A stretch of 64,000 bases of DNA from DYCT01 sp051875715 (GTDB lineage Bacteria; Bacteroidota; Bacteroidia; Bacteroidales; Bacteroidaceae). The position numbers and the translations under genes were made by a program. The notes under the pieces were generated by a model, which worked only from the letters and a program-made list of their open reading frames with translations, had not been told where the DNA came from and did not search any database. Positions 44,014-52,237 of this stretch are shown in pieces. Numbering within the stretch: the first letter of the stretch is position 1; every line of letters begins with the position of its first letter. The stretch is from positions 13,361-77,360 of the forward strand of contig JBJEHD010000017.1 in NCBI GenBank assembly GCA_051875715.1. The letters run 5' to 3'.

Positions 44014-45231
44014 ATGAAAATTCCGTTTTCACCGCCTTATATTGATGAGTCGGTTATGAATGAAGTAATGAATTCGTTGAAATCAGGATGGATTACAACA
44101 GGTCCTAAAGTAAAGGCTCTGGAGGAGGAAATTAAGAAATTCTCAGGAGCAAAGGCTGTGTTATGTGTTAATTCATGGACATCAGGTGCTATTTTGATGC
44201 TTCGGTGGCTTGGACTAAAAGCCGGGGATGAAGTAATTGTCCCAGCATATACATATTGTGCAACGGCTATGGCCGTGATTCATGCTGGTGGTAAGCCGGT
44301 AATGGTTGATTCTGGTGCGGATTTCAATATATCGGTGGATGCTATACGCAAGGCTATTACGCCGCGAACAAAGGCCATTATCCCAGTGGACATAGCGGGC
44401 TTCCCCTGCAATTATGATGCCATTATGGATTTAGTCTCTGCTCCAGAGGTTACGGCAATCTACACTCCCACTTCTCCGGTGCAACAACAATTGGGACGTA
44501 TCTTGGTCCTCAACGATGCTGCGCATTCATTGGGGGCACGATACAGCGCATCCAAACGAACTGGATGTGAAACAGACATTGCTATTTTCTCGCTTCATGC
44601 TGTAAAGAATGTGACAACGGCAGAGGGCGGTGCTATTTGTTTTAATCTCCCAGACCCGTTCGACAATGATTCATTGTATGCGGAGATGCGAATGACTAGC
44701 CTTAATTGTCAGACAAAAGATGCTTTCTCCAAATCGAAGGCGGGAGGATGGAGATATGACATTACGGGGCTGGGAATGAAAATCAATATGGCCGATGTGA
44801 ATGCGGCTATCGGGTTGGCTCAGATACGTGAATATCCTCGGTTGCTAAAGGAACGAAAACGGGTTTTTGATGCTTATTCAAGCGCTTTCGGACGTTTCGA
44901 TTGGGCAATACTTCCTCCTTCTGTGCATGGGGAAAAGGAAAGTTCGTATCATATTTATGCGTTGCGCATAAAGAATTGCAAAGAAACTCAACGTGATGCG
45001 ATGATTGATGAGATAGCAAAAGACGAGGTGGCTGTCAATGTGCATTTCATCCCAATGCCTATGTTGTCTTATTTCCGTGGATTGGGTTACGATATTCATG
45101 ATTATCCGCAAGCATATGCTAATTTTCAGGCAGAGATTTCATTGCCAATTTATCCCCAATTGACAGATGAGATGGTGAAGCATGTGGTTGATAGCGTGTG
45201 CCGGGCTTATAATAAAGTGTTTCTGCCATAG
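44014..45231 (+). CDS. DegT/DnrJ-family PLP aminotransferase (WcfR-like)
   Basis: A 405-residue sugar aminotransferase. The N-terminus IPFSPPYIDESVMNEV, the GWITTGPKVKALEE segment, the aspartate-containing LNDAAHSLGARY and the PLP lysine in FSLHAVKNVTTAEGGA are typical. Together with the initiating transferase that begins 2 bases after its stop, the pair resembles WcfR-WcfS of the Bacteroides fragilis PSA locus. There the aminotransferase makes the UDP-4-amino-trideoxy sugar that the next enzyme loads on the lipid carrier. The exact product here is inferred. Confidence 0.9.
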   Translation: MKIPFSPPYIDESVMNEVMNSLKSGWITTGPKVKALEEEIKKFSGAKAVLCVNSWTSGAILMLRWLGLKAGDEVIVPAYTYCATAMAVIHAGGKPVMVDSGADFNISVDAIRKAITPRTKAIIPVDIAGFPCNYDAIMDLVSAPEVTAIYTPTSPVQQQLGRILVLNDAAHSLGARYSASKRTGCETDIAIFSLHAVKNVTTAEGGAICFNLPDPFDNDSLYAEMRMTSLNCQTKDAFSKSKAGGWRYDITGLGMKINMADVNAAIGLAQIREYPRLLKERKRVFDAYSSAFGRFDWAILPPSVHGEKESSYHIYALRIKNCKETQRDAMIDEIAKDEVAVNVHFIPMPMLSYFRGLGYDIHDYPQAYANFQAEISLPIYPQLTDEMVKHVVDSVCRAYNKVFLP

Positions 45232-45233
45232 AT

Positions 45234-45824
45234 ATGATGAAACGTGTTTTTGATATCGTTGCGAGTGGAGTGGGATTGTTGTTGCTTGCTCCGTTGTTTC
45301 TTGTAATAGCTATTTGGATTAAATTGGACTCATCCGGACCTGTATTTTACAGGCAAGTACGGGTGGGACGTAACAACAAGAATTTTCGGTTGTTCAAGTT
45401 TCGATCGATGAGAGTTGGATCGGATAAGAAGGGGCTAATTACGGTGGGAGGACGGGATTCTCGAGTCACGCATTCGGGCTATTATATCCGAAAATATAAG
45501 TTGGATGAACTGCCGCAGCTTATTAACGTCTTTATTGGCGACATGAGTTTGGTTGGTCCTCGTCCTGAAGTCCGGAAGTATGTGGATTTGTATACTGAAG
45601 AACAAATGCAGGTGTTGTCGGTTCGTCCTGGAATTACGGACATGGCATCTATCCAGTATAGAAATGAAAACGAATTGTTGGCTCAGGTTGAGGATCCAGA
45701 ACGATACTACATAGATGTGGTGATGCCCGATAAGTTGCGTATCAACTTGGAATACGTTCGGACCAACACGTTTTGGAATGATATTCGGTTAATCTTCAAA
45801 ACCTTTATGGCGATAATTAAATAG
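45234..45824 (+). CDS. Initiating phosphoglycosyltransferase (WcfS/PglC-like)
   Basis: A 196-residue monotopic sugar-phosphate transferase that attaches the first sugar to undecaprenyl phosphate. It has one N-terminal re-entrant hydrophobic segment (VFDIVASGVGLLLLAPLFLV), the FKFRSMRVGSD motif, the catalytic pair region KLDELPQLINVFIGDMSLVG and GPRPEV, and a VRPGITDMASIQYR block. It has the short PglC form, without the extra N-terminal helices of WcaJ/WbaP. It is the final gene of the plus-strand locus and is followed by a repeat element. Confidence 0.93.
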   Translation: MMKRVFDIVASGVGLLLLAPLFLVIAIWIKLDSSGPVFYRQVRVGRNNKNFRLFKFRSMRVGSDKKGLITVGGRDSRVTHSGYYIRKYKLDELPQLINVFIGDMSLVGPRPEVRKYVDLYTEEQMQVLSVRPGITDMASIQYRNENELLAQVEDPERYYIDVVMPDKLRINLEYVRTNTFWNDIRLIFKTFMAIIK

Positions 45825-45830
45825 CAGTGT

Positions 45831-45965
45831 TGAGATGGTGTCAAAATTAGAAATTTTGGCGCAAGATTAAAGGTGTGTCAGAATGGTAGAGCATGATGTT
45901 GATATAGATGTCCAAATCCGAATGTCGGTAGCAACACCGCAGATTGGCCGTTGTGACACACCTTT
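45831..45965 (+). repeat. MITE-like repeat element, copy 1
   Basis: The element consists of a degenerate short hairpin (GTGTCAAAATT / AATTTTGGCGC) followed by a longer segment bounded by perfect 12-base inverted ends. These ends are AAAGGTGTGTCA (45869-45880) and TGACACACCTTT (45954-45965). The internal sequence GGTAGCAACACCGCAGATTG is shared with the copy at 55432-55593. It contains no coding frame and lies between two convergent genes. Confidence 0.75.
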
Positions 45966-45976
45966 TATTGGGGAGA

Positions 45977-46420
45977 TTAGAAACGCCGGAAGGTAAGACG
46001 TGCATTTCTCGATTGAAGCACCATTTGGGAGTGATTGAGAGTTACAATGCGGAATCGTTCCGAGTCTCCGAATAGTCCGAACGGTCTCATTTGCTCGCGA
46101 GTGACAGGTATCTCATCTTCACGGTACACCCATGTTCGTATGTTATAGAGGAAAAGTGAGTCGTTTGTTTGTTGGAACTCACCGATGTAATTGCTAAAAC
46201 TCCTGTTCGGTGTACTGCTATTCTGTATCTCTGTCAGTTTTAACAACTCCAATTGCACACTATAGTAGATTAGATGGGTCGGTGTTTCCTTTTCACCGTT
46301 TTCGTGGTAGATTTCTTGTAGTTGCCACATACCGTCCAATAATCCATTTATATTCATCTTGCCGCATCCTGTCATTGTAATGGCTGCAGCCAAGAGAAAG
46401 AAGGTGAGTTTTTTTTTCAT
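45977..46420 (-). CDS. Small lipocalin-like lipoprotein
   Basis: A 147-residue exported lipoprotein. The start at 46420 gives signal peptide MKKKLTFFLLAAAITMTGCG with the lipid Cys near 19; the frame is open further upstream but that part overlaps the wzi-like gene and is not conserved. GMWQLQEIYHENGEKE and the alternating beta pattern resemble small lipocalin-like proteins of Bacteroidota, a weak similarity. It follows the Wzi-like gene by 5 bases and probably works with it at the outer membrane. Confidence 0.6.
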   Translation of the reverse strand: MKKKLTFFLLAAAITMTGCGKMNINGLLDGMWQLQEIYHENGEKETPTHLIYYSVQLELLKLTEIQNSSTPNRSFSNYIGEFQQTNDSLFLYNIRTWVYREDEIPVTREQMRPFGLFGDSERFRIVTLNHSQMVLQSRNARLTFRRF

Positions 46421-46425
46421 GTATC

Positions 46426-47907
46426 CTATTTTTGCTTTTTGAGTAGTCCGGATTTGCGTATGCAGAGCATGGCTCCGATGTTTCTCCCTATGAGTTGGCC
46501 TCCATCGGCGGCGAAGGATAAGATGAATGTCCATCGATTAAGTTTTTGTGGCTGATACGAGGCTTCCAGTAGTGTGTTGATGCTCTTTTTGACCTCAGGG
46601 AATGGATCGAAGTAGGTGCCCCAGTGTCTGGCATAGCTAAAAAGGACACGATAGTGCCATTCTTTGCTTGGAGTACCTGCCAGAGCGATGTGGTGTGCTT
46701 TTATTCGATTGCTCTTGAAGATTATAAGACCATCTGTATTATAGGCAGGTGCTATAAGAAGTGGATTTCCAATGCCTTGTCCCCAATGTTGCCATCCTGT
46801 GTAAATGGAGTGATTGTAATAGTCGTCAATGGCACTGATTTGGTAAGGGAATGCACTGGTGGCATCGTGGAAAATGGGACCGGATTGGTCTTTCGTGCTG
46901 ACATATTCGTAGACCACGGTCGCCACGGCCGGGTTGCGGGGTAGGGTGATTTCCAGGCCGGCCAGGCAGTCTTTCCATCCGTATTGTCCGAACATCATGG
47001 ATTGATCCTCAAAAAAATGTTCGTAGTAGCCTCTTATTCTCCAGGAAGGGAACTTGTGGGATACGGAAAAATTCCAGCTTCCGAGGTGATTGCCATAGAT
47101 ATTCGTTTGTTCGTTTAAAGGTGAGTCGCTGCCTCCCTCCGAGGGAATCAAGGCTTTGAAAAAGTCTTTTAGTCCATTGGGCATGTCTACACTTGTTCCG
47201 TTTCGGTACGCCCGCCCTCCGAACTGGGCCGCCATTTCCAGCCCTCCCTCGAACACGAGGGGGAAGCGTTCCTCGTTGCCGAACTTGGCGTAGAGGGCTT
47301 TGGAGTGGTAGAGCACGTGGCGGGTGTGTTTGTACGTGGGTTTTGCGATGAAGTCCTCCTGCCAGCGGTCGTCGGTGAAGAGTCCGTAGGCCACGTGGCC
47401 TTTGATGGAGACGAAGCCTTTCCGGTCCAGGGCGACGTAGTCGGGCAGTCCGATGCGCACCTGGGGGATGGGGCGGGCGTTGTGGCTGAAGGTCATGCCG
47501 CCGCTGCTCAGTTGCGGGTTCTTGAGTTCCATCTCGCGCTCCTTGCTGCCGATGCTGAGTTCAAACCAGCGGTAGCGCAGGTCCACGTAGGCCTGCTGCA
47601 CCACGAAGGCCGACGGCGAGCGGTAGGCACCGGCCAGGTCGAGTCCGAAACGGTACGAGAAATGTTTCTCCTCGTCGTACGGGCGGAAGAGGGCGGCCCG
47701 CAGGTAGCCGTTGTTTTTCCGGGTCGAGGCCAGTCCGTAGCGTCCGGCGCTGAGCCAGAAGGGGGTGTACGATCCTCCGCTGAAGCTGGCGTTGGCCTCG
47801 ACGGCGTAGTGCATGCCTTTGGCGAATTGGGCAGCGGCCGGTGTGGTGCCGGTCAGGGCGAGGAGCGCGGCAAGGCCCCAGCGTTTCATGAGGGAGATGG
47901 GTTTCAT
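46426..47907 (-). CDS. Capsule assembly Wzi-like outer-membrane protein
   Basis: A 493-residue beta-barrel protein with a signal peptide ending in PAAAQF. The motifs YTPFWLSAGRYGL near the start of the mature protein, AYVDLRYRWFELSIGSKERE near 105 and GIGNPLLIAPAYNTDG near 380 are typical of the Bacteroidota capsule assembly Wzi family. Wzi in E. coli anchors capsule on the cell surface. Its position just beyond the polysaccharide locus, on the other strand, fits that role. Confidence 0.88.
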   Translation of the reverse strand: MKPISLMKRWGLAALLALTGTTPAAAQFAKGMHYAVEANASFSGGSYTPFWLSAGRYGLASTRKNNGYLRAALFRPYDEEKHFSYRFGLDLAGAYRSPSAFVVQQAYVDLRYRWFELSIGSKEREMELKNPQLSSGGMTFSHNARPIPQVRIGLPDYVALDRKGFVSIKGHVAYGLFTDDRWQEDFIAKPTYKHTRHVLYHSKALYAKFGNEERFPLVFEGGLEMAAQFGGRAYRNGTSVDMPNGLKDFFKALIPSEGGSDSPLNEQTNIYGNHLGSWNFSVSHKFPSWRIRGYYEHFFEDQSMMFGQYGWKDCLAGLEITLPRNPAVATVVYEYVSTKDQSGPIFHDATSAFPYQISAIDDYYNHSIYTGWQHWGQGIGNPLLIAPAYNTDGLIIFKSNRIKAHHIALAGTPSKEWHYRVLFSYARHWGTYFDPFPEVKKSINTLLEASYQPQKLNRWTFILSFAADGGQLIGRNIGAMLCIRKSGLLKKQK

Positions 47908-47936
47908 GGGCGGATGAGTGAAAAATTCAAATAAAG

Positions 47937-48026
47937 AGAGGCTGCACCAGAACTTTGCGTTTTGGCACAGCCTCTAAGGTGTTTCAGAATGCCGATTCCG
48001 ATGTTGCCGAACGGCCTTTCTGATGG
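47937..48026 (+). repeat. MITE-like repeat element, copy 2 (short)
   Basis: Starts with the hairpin AGAGGCTGCACCAGAAC / GTTTTGGCACAGCCTCT and continues with AAGGTGTTTCAGAATGCCG. It ends near GGCCTTTCTGATGG, with most of the central part missing. It has the same orientation as copies 1 and 3. The hairpin may also terminate pgk transcription. Confidence 0.65.
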
Positions 48027-48037
48027 TTGGTCAGTGC

Positions 48038-49294
48038 TTAGCCTTGGATGGCTGCGATGCCCGGCAATACCTTGCCTTCGATGGCTTCAAGCAGTGCACC
48101 GCCACCGGTCGATACGTAGGACACCTTGTCGGCCAGGCCGAACTTGTTGACGCAAGCCACGGAGTCGCCGCCGCCTACCAGCGAGAAGGCGCCGTTCTTC
48201 GTAGCCTCGGCGATAGCTTCACCCACTGCACGCGAGCCGGCCGTGAAGTTGTCGAACTCGAACACGCCGGTCGGGCCGTTCCACAAGATGGTCTTGGAGC
48301 CCTTGATGACGTTGGCGAAGATTTCCATCGACTTCGGACCGATGTCGAGGCCTTCCCATCCGTCGGGGATTTCTTCTACGGGGACGAACTGTGCGTTGCA
48401 GTCGTTCGAGAAGCTGTCGCCTACCTTGGCGTCAACGGCCAATACCAGGTTCACGCCTTTTTCCTTGGCTTTGGCCACCAGTTCGTTGGCCAGGTCCAGT
48501 TTGTCGTCTTCGCAGATGGAGACGCCAATCTTGCCGCCGCGTGCTTTCGTGAACGTGTAGGTCATGCCGCCGGCGATGATGAGGTTGTCCACCTTGTTGA
48601 GCAGGTTCTCGATGATGTCGATTTTCGACGAAACCTTCGAACCACCCATGATGGCGGTGAAGGGGCGCTGGATGTTGTTCATCACCTTGTCTACGGCCTT
48701 CACTTCCTTCTCCATCAGGTAGCCGAACATCTTGTGGTCGGCGTCGAAGTAGTCGGCAATCAGGGCCGTGGAGGCGTGTGCGCGGTGTGCCGTACCGAAG
48801 GCGTCGTTCACGTAGCAGTCGGCATACGAAGCCAGTTTTTTCGTGAATTCCTTTTGGCTGGCTTTCACGGCCTTCTTGGCAGCGGCCTTTTCCTCGTCGG
48901 TGGCGTCTTCGGCCAGGCCTCTGGGCTTGCCTTCTTCCTCGGCGTAGAAGCGGAGGTTTTCGAGCAGCAGGGCTTCGCCCGGTTTCAGTGCGGCAACGGC
49001 TTCGTCGGCTTTCATGCAGTCGTCGACAAATTTCACATCAACGCCCAGCTTGGCCGATACGTGTGCCAGGATGTGCTTCAAGGAGTATTTGGGGTCCGGG
49101 TTCTTTTTCGGACGGCCCATGTGCGAGGCGATGATCAGCATACCGCCGTCGGCCAATATTTTCTTCAGGGTGGGGAGGGCGGCCCGGATGCGGGTGTCGT
49201 CCGTGATGTTGAAATTCTCGTCCAAAGGCACGTTGAAATCTACGCGCACAAATGTCTTTTTACCAGAAAAGTTGAATGTGTCGATTGTTTGCAT
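48038..49294 (-). CDS. pgk: Phosphoglycerate kinase
   Basis: A 418-residue glycolytic kinase. The N-terminal signature [20 protein letters not shown], the hinge and ATP-binding [20 protein letters not shown] near 215, [13 protein letters not shown] near 345 and the C-terminal [17 protein letters not shown] with [14 protein letters not shown] are all present. Length is normal. A perfect -7 box lies about 52 bases upstream. Confidence 0.98.
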   Translation of the reverse strand: MQTIDTFNFSGKKTFVRVDFNVPLDENFNITDDTRIRAALPTLKKILADGGMLIIASHMGRPKKNPDPKYSLKHILAHVSAKLGVDVKFVDDCMKADEAVAALKPGEALLLENLRFYAEEEGKPRGLAEDATDEEKAAAKKAVKASQKEFTKKLASYADCYVNDAFGTAHRAHASTALIADYFDADHKMFGYLMEKEVKAVDKVMNNIQRPFTAIMGGSKVSSKIDIIENLLNKVDNLIIAGGMTYTFTKARGGKIGVSICEDDKLDLANELVAKAKEKGVNLVLAVDAKVGDSFSNDCNAQFVPVEEIPDGWEGLDIGPKSMEIFANVIKGSKTILWNGPTGVFEFDNFTAGSRAVGEAIAEATKNGAFSLVGGGDSVACVNKFGLADKVSYVSTGGGALLEAIEGKVLPGIAAIQG

Positions 49295-49345
49295 AATCTC
49301 TATGATTTGGTTTAAAGTATTAGTTCCTATTGAAATTTCCGATGC

Positions 49346-49353
49346 AAAGGTAG
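49346..49353 (-). promoter_or_regulatory. -7 box of pgk
   Basis: TACCTTTG on the minus strand, a perfect TAnnTTTG match, about 52 bases before the pgk ATG. Confidence 0.5.
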
Positions 49354-49427
49354 GAATTTATTTCGTTGTGCTTCCACCGTGGATGATAATTTCCCGCCTT
49401 TTGTTCCATAAACTACGTGGAAAATTC

Positions 49428-49435
49428 TATATTTG
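49428..49435 (+). promoter_or_regulatory. -7 box of the kinase-peptidase-PqqD-exporter operon
   Basis: TATATTTG, a perfect TAnnTTTG match, 67 bases before the first ATG of the operon. It is the only good box in the gap between the divergent pgk and this operon. Confidence 0.5.
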
Positions 49436-49502
49436 CCGCACCAACAGGGCTGCCTGGCAGCCTTTGCAAAGTCTACTTTACAAATGAAAAAAGCGTGTGC
49501 CC

Positions 49503-50369
49503 ATGACGCATATAATATATAAGGTGGCGGAACACCGGTTTGCGGTGCGGGCCGACCGTCCTTGCGCCGTCGCCGAACGGCTGCTTTCTTTCGAACCGTT
49601 CCGCTGCGAGGGGTCGGACCCTTCGGGCTGTCTGTTCGTGATGGAGGTGTGCCGGCAGGTGCAGGCTTCGGGCGAGGAGGTGGCGCGTTTCGACTGGGAC
49701 GGCGCCCTCTGTGTCATCCTCCGCGATGCCGAGGCCTATTCCTTCCGGTTCTATCCGTACCGCTCGTCGCTTTGCTACGTGATGCGGGCCGACCGCGACT
49801 TCCGCCGTGTGCGGATGCAGATGCTCGACGAGCCCACCGACGGTTTCGTGCTCTCCAACGGGCTGATGATGACCTTTGCGTTTGCGTCGGCGTCGGAGCA
49901 GACGCTGATGGTGCATGCCTCCGTCGTGTGCAAGGACGGGTGGGGCTACCTCTTCCTGGGCAAGAGCGGGACGGGCAAGAGCACGCACAGCCGCCTTTGG
50001 CTGCAGCACATCCCGGACGTGGAACTGCTCAACGACGACAACCCCATCGTGCGTGTGGTCGGCGGCGTGCCCCGTGTTTACGGCTCGCCCTGGAGCGGCA
50101 AGACGCCGTGCTACCGCAATGCCGACGCGCCGATCGGTGCGTTCGTCAAACTGGACCAGGCGCCGGCGAACCGCATCAGCCCGGTGCCTGCGCTGCACGC
50201 TTTTGCCACGTTGCTGGCTTCGTGCTCGCTGATGAAGTGGGACGAGCGCGTCTACGACGGCATTGCCGACACCCTGTCCGCCGTGGTCGAGCGGGTGCCT
50301 GTGTATCACCTGGACTGCCTGCCCGACGAAGGTGCGGCCCGTCTGTCATACGAAACCATACGCCGATGA
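49503..50369 (+). CDS. HprK-like kinase of a peptide-modification operon
   Basis: A 288-residue protein. The C-terminal part (about 130-288) is related to HPr serine kinase: a Walker A FLGKSGTGKSTHSRLW near 155, LLNDDNPIV (the HprK-type acidic motif) near 178 and YGSPWSGK near 196. The N-terminal 120 residues are unrelated to HprK. Similar stand-alone kinases sit in some lasso-peptide clusters, where one phosphorylates the precursor. Here the downstream genes encode a peptidase, a PqqD-like protein and an exporter. The ATG at 50366 of the next gene overlaps its stop (ATGA). The true substrate is unknown. Confidence 0.78.
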   Translation: MTHIIYKVAEHRFAVRADRPCAVAERLLSFEPFRCEGSDPSGCLFVMEVCRQVQASGEEVARFDWDGALCVILRDAEAYSFRFYPYRSSLCYVMRADRDFRRVRMQMLDEPTDGFVLSNGLMMTFAFASASEQTLMVHASVVCKDGWGYLFLGKSGTGKSTHSRLWLQHIPDVELLNDDNPIVRVVGGVPRVYGSPWSGKTPCYRNADAPIGAFVKLDQAPANRISPVPALHAFATLLASCSLMKWDERVYDGIADTLSAVVERVPVYHLDCLPDEGAARLSYETIRR

Positions 50370-50830
50370 AGGAACAGAAACGATGGGAAGTGCCCAACGA
50401 GGCCCTGATGGCCACCATCAGCGAGGACCTGGAGCAGGGCCGCAGCGTGAAAATCGTGGTGCGGGGCAACAGCATGAACCCCGCCTGGGTGGACCGCCGC
50501 GACAAGGTGGTGCTTTCGCCCTGCACCGATGCCGACCTGAGGCCGGGCGCCGTGGTGTTGGCCCGGGTGACGGACGGACGCTTCATCCTGCACCGCATCG
50601 TCCGCCGCGAGGGCGACGTCCTCACCCTGCGGGGCGACGGCAACGTGCGCGGCACCGAACAGACCCGCCCGGCGCAGGTGATGGCCGTGGTCACGTCGTT
50701 CGAGCGCAAGGGCCGCACGCACTCCTGCCGGGGGACGGGCTGGCGCTGCTATTCGCGCCTGTGGCCGGGACTGGCGCCTTGCCGGCGGGTGTTGCTGGCC
50801 GTGTGGAGGCGATGGGGCAAACGAAACTGA
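50366..50830 (+). CDS. S24/S26-type signal-peptidase-like protein
   Basis: A 154-residue protein with the S26 catalytic core. The serine is in VRGNSMNPAWV (near 36) and DKVVLSP follows as the usual beta strand. The general-base position reads GRFILHRIVRREGD, with His where bacterial leader peptidase has Lys, as in the eukaryotic/archaeal signal peptidase type. No clear N-terminal membrane anchor is present; a moderately hydrophobic basic tail ends the protein. It is translationally coupled to the kinase gene. Its likely task is to cut a leader from an exported or modified peptide, inferred from context. Confidence 0.75.
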   Translation: MKEQKRWEVPNEALMATISEDLEQGRSVKIVVRGNSMNPAWVDRRDKVVLSPCTDADLRPGAVVLARVTDGRFILHRIVRREGDVLTLRGDGNVRGTEQTRPAQVMAVVTSFERKGRTHSCRGTGWRCYSRLWPGLAPCRRVLLAVWRRWGKRN

Positions 50831-50854
50831 ACGAAACTGCAAATATCAACGACT

Positions 50855-51121
50855 ATGAGAATCAGAGAAGGATTTAAGTTGCGCAAGGTGTGCGGCGCCG
50901 ATGTGGTCATTGCCGTCGGCGTGGAACACGTGGACTTCAGCAAGATTATCAACCTGAACGGCTCGGCGGCTTGGCTGTGGCGCCAGGTGGAGGGCAAGGA
51001 CTTCGACGCGGACGTCCTCACCGTCCTGCTGATGGAGGAATACGAGGTCGACGAGCCGACGGCTCGCCGCGATGTCGCAGAACTGCTGGACGACTGGCGT
51101 TCGGCCAACTTGGTGAGGTAG
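50855..51121 (+). CDS. PqqD-like peptide-binding protein
   Basis: An 88-residue protein of the PqqD/RRE fold. It has FKLRKVCGADVVIAVG (beta strands), INLNGSAAWLWRQVEG (the conserved N-x-S/T-x-x-x-x-W helix) and a C-terminal three-helix part (YEVDEPTARRDVAELLDDW). In RiPP systems this fold holds the precursor leader peptide for the modifying enzymes. It starts 24 bases after the peptidase gene and ends 5 bases before the next. Confidence 0.9.
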   Translation: MRIREGFKLRKVCGADVVIAVGVEHVDFSKIINLNGSAAWLWRQVEGKDFDADVLTVLLMEEYEVDEPTARRDVAELLDDWRSANLVR

Positions 51122-51126
51122 CCCGT

Positions 51127-52236
51127 ATGCAGACCCCGACCACCCGTCAGTTCTTGGCCTTGCTGCGTGTCGGCCTCTGGCAGCAGCCGGTGGACGAGTC
51201 GTGCTTTGCCGATGCCTCGCCCGACTGGGCCGCCCTCTTCCGGATGGCGGCGGACCAGACCGTGTCCGGGCTGGTCTACGACGGCATTAACGCCTTGCCG
51301 CCGCATCTCTATCCGCCCACCGAGTGGGTGATGCGCTGGTGTGCGTCGGCCGTCCGCATCGAGCAGGCCAACGAACGGGTCGACCGGGCCTTGGCGGCGC
51401 TGTCGGCTTTCTATTGCGAGCGGGGCATTCGTCCCGTGCTGCTGAAGGGGCAGGGGGTGGCCCGCCTCTATCCGGAACCGGGCCACCGCCAGTGTGGCGA
51501 CATCGACTTCTACCTCGGGGCGCACTACGGACGTGCCAAGCAGTTGCTGCAGGCCGAAGGCTTCCGGTTGGGCAGCGAAGGCGAGAAGCACGTCGACTAC
51601 GTCTGCGGCGGGGTGGCGGTCGAGAACCATCGCTATGCGGCCGTGCTCTACCATCCCGGACGCAACCGCCGTTTTCAGCGCTGGGCCGATGCCTGGCTGT
51701 CCGAGAAGGGTACTTCGTGTCGGATTAAGGACGAGGAGGTGACGCTTCCGCCGCCGGGCTTCAACGCCGTCTATCTGCTGGTCCATGCGCTGCTGCACTT
51801 CATCCCCGAGGGCATAGGGCTGCGCCAGGTGTGCGACTGGGCCCGCCTGCTCTACGTCTGCCGGGAGTCCATCGACCGCGAGCGGCTCTGCCGCGAGGTG
51901 CGTGCGCTGGGGCTGGAGGAGGCCTTCGTCACCTTCGGCTACGTGGCTGTGCGCCATCTGGGCCTGCCGCCCGAGTGCGTCCCCTTCAGCCTGGAGGGGG
52001 CCGACGAGGCCGGCGAGTTCCTGCTGGACGACATCCTCCAGGGCGGCAACTTCGGCCACGCCCGCCCCGTCAACCGGTTGCGGCAGGAGGGCGGCTGGGC
52101 CAAGCACTGGCACAACTACCGCGCCATCCGGTCGCGCTGCCGCGAGATGCGTCTGTTTTGTCGGGCCGAGGCGCGTTGGTATCCCTATTTCCGGGCGTGG
52201 AATTTGTTGAAAAAGAAACTGAGGGGGCTGGACTGA
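51127..52236 (+). CDS. Nucleotidyltransferase-fold protein (NTP_transf_5 type)
   Basis: A 369-residue protein. The centre has PVLLKGQGVARLYPEPGHR followed by QCGDIDFYLGAHYGRA near 125, the K-G and D-x-D features of the putative nucleotidyltransferases found beside PqqD-like proteins and in some lasso-peptide clusters. The C-terminal half is helical and basic. Its start at 51127 follows the PqqD stop by 5 bases; the frame is open upstream but that part overlaps PqqD. What it transfers, and to what, is unknown. Confidence 0.82.
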   Translation: MQTPTTRQFLALLRVGLWQQPVDESCFADASPDWAALFRMAADQTVSGLVYDGINALPPHLYPPTEWVMRWCASAVRIEQANERVDRALAALSAFYCERGIRPVLLKGQGVARLYPEPGHRQCGDIDFYLGAHYGRAKQLLQAEGFRLGSEGEKHVDYVCGGVAVENHRYAAVLYHPGRNRRFQRWADAWLSEKGTSCRIKDEEVTLPPPGFNAVYLLVHALLHFIPEGIGLRQVCDWARLLYVCRESIDRERLCREVRALGLEEAFVTFGYVAVRHLGLPPECVPFSLEGADEAGEFLLDDILQGGNFGHARPVNRLRQEGGWAKHWHNYRAIRSRCREMRLFCRAEARWYPYFRAWNLLKKKLRGLD

Positions 52237-52237
52237 C

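Noticed and set aside
49484..49513. Nine-codon frame (MKKACAHDA) overlapping the start of the kinase gene, as a leader peptide or precursor
   Set aside because: Too short to judge and no internal evidence; it overlaps the kinase start, and nothing similar precedes the other genes.
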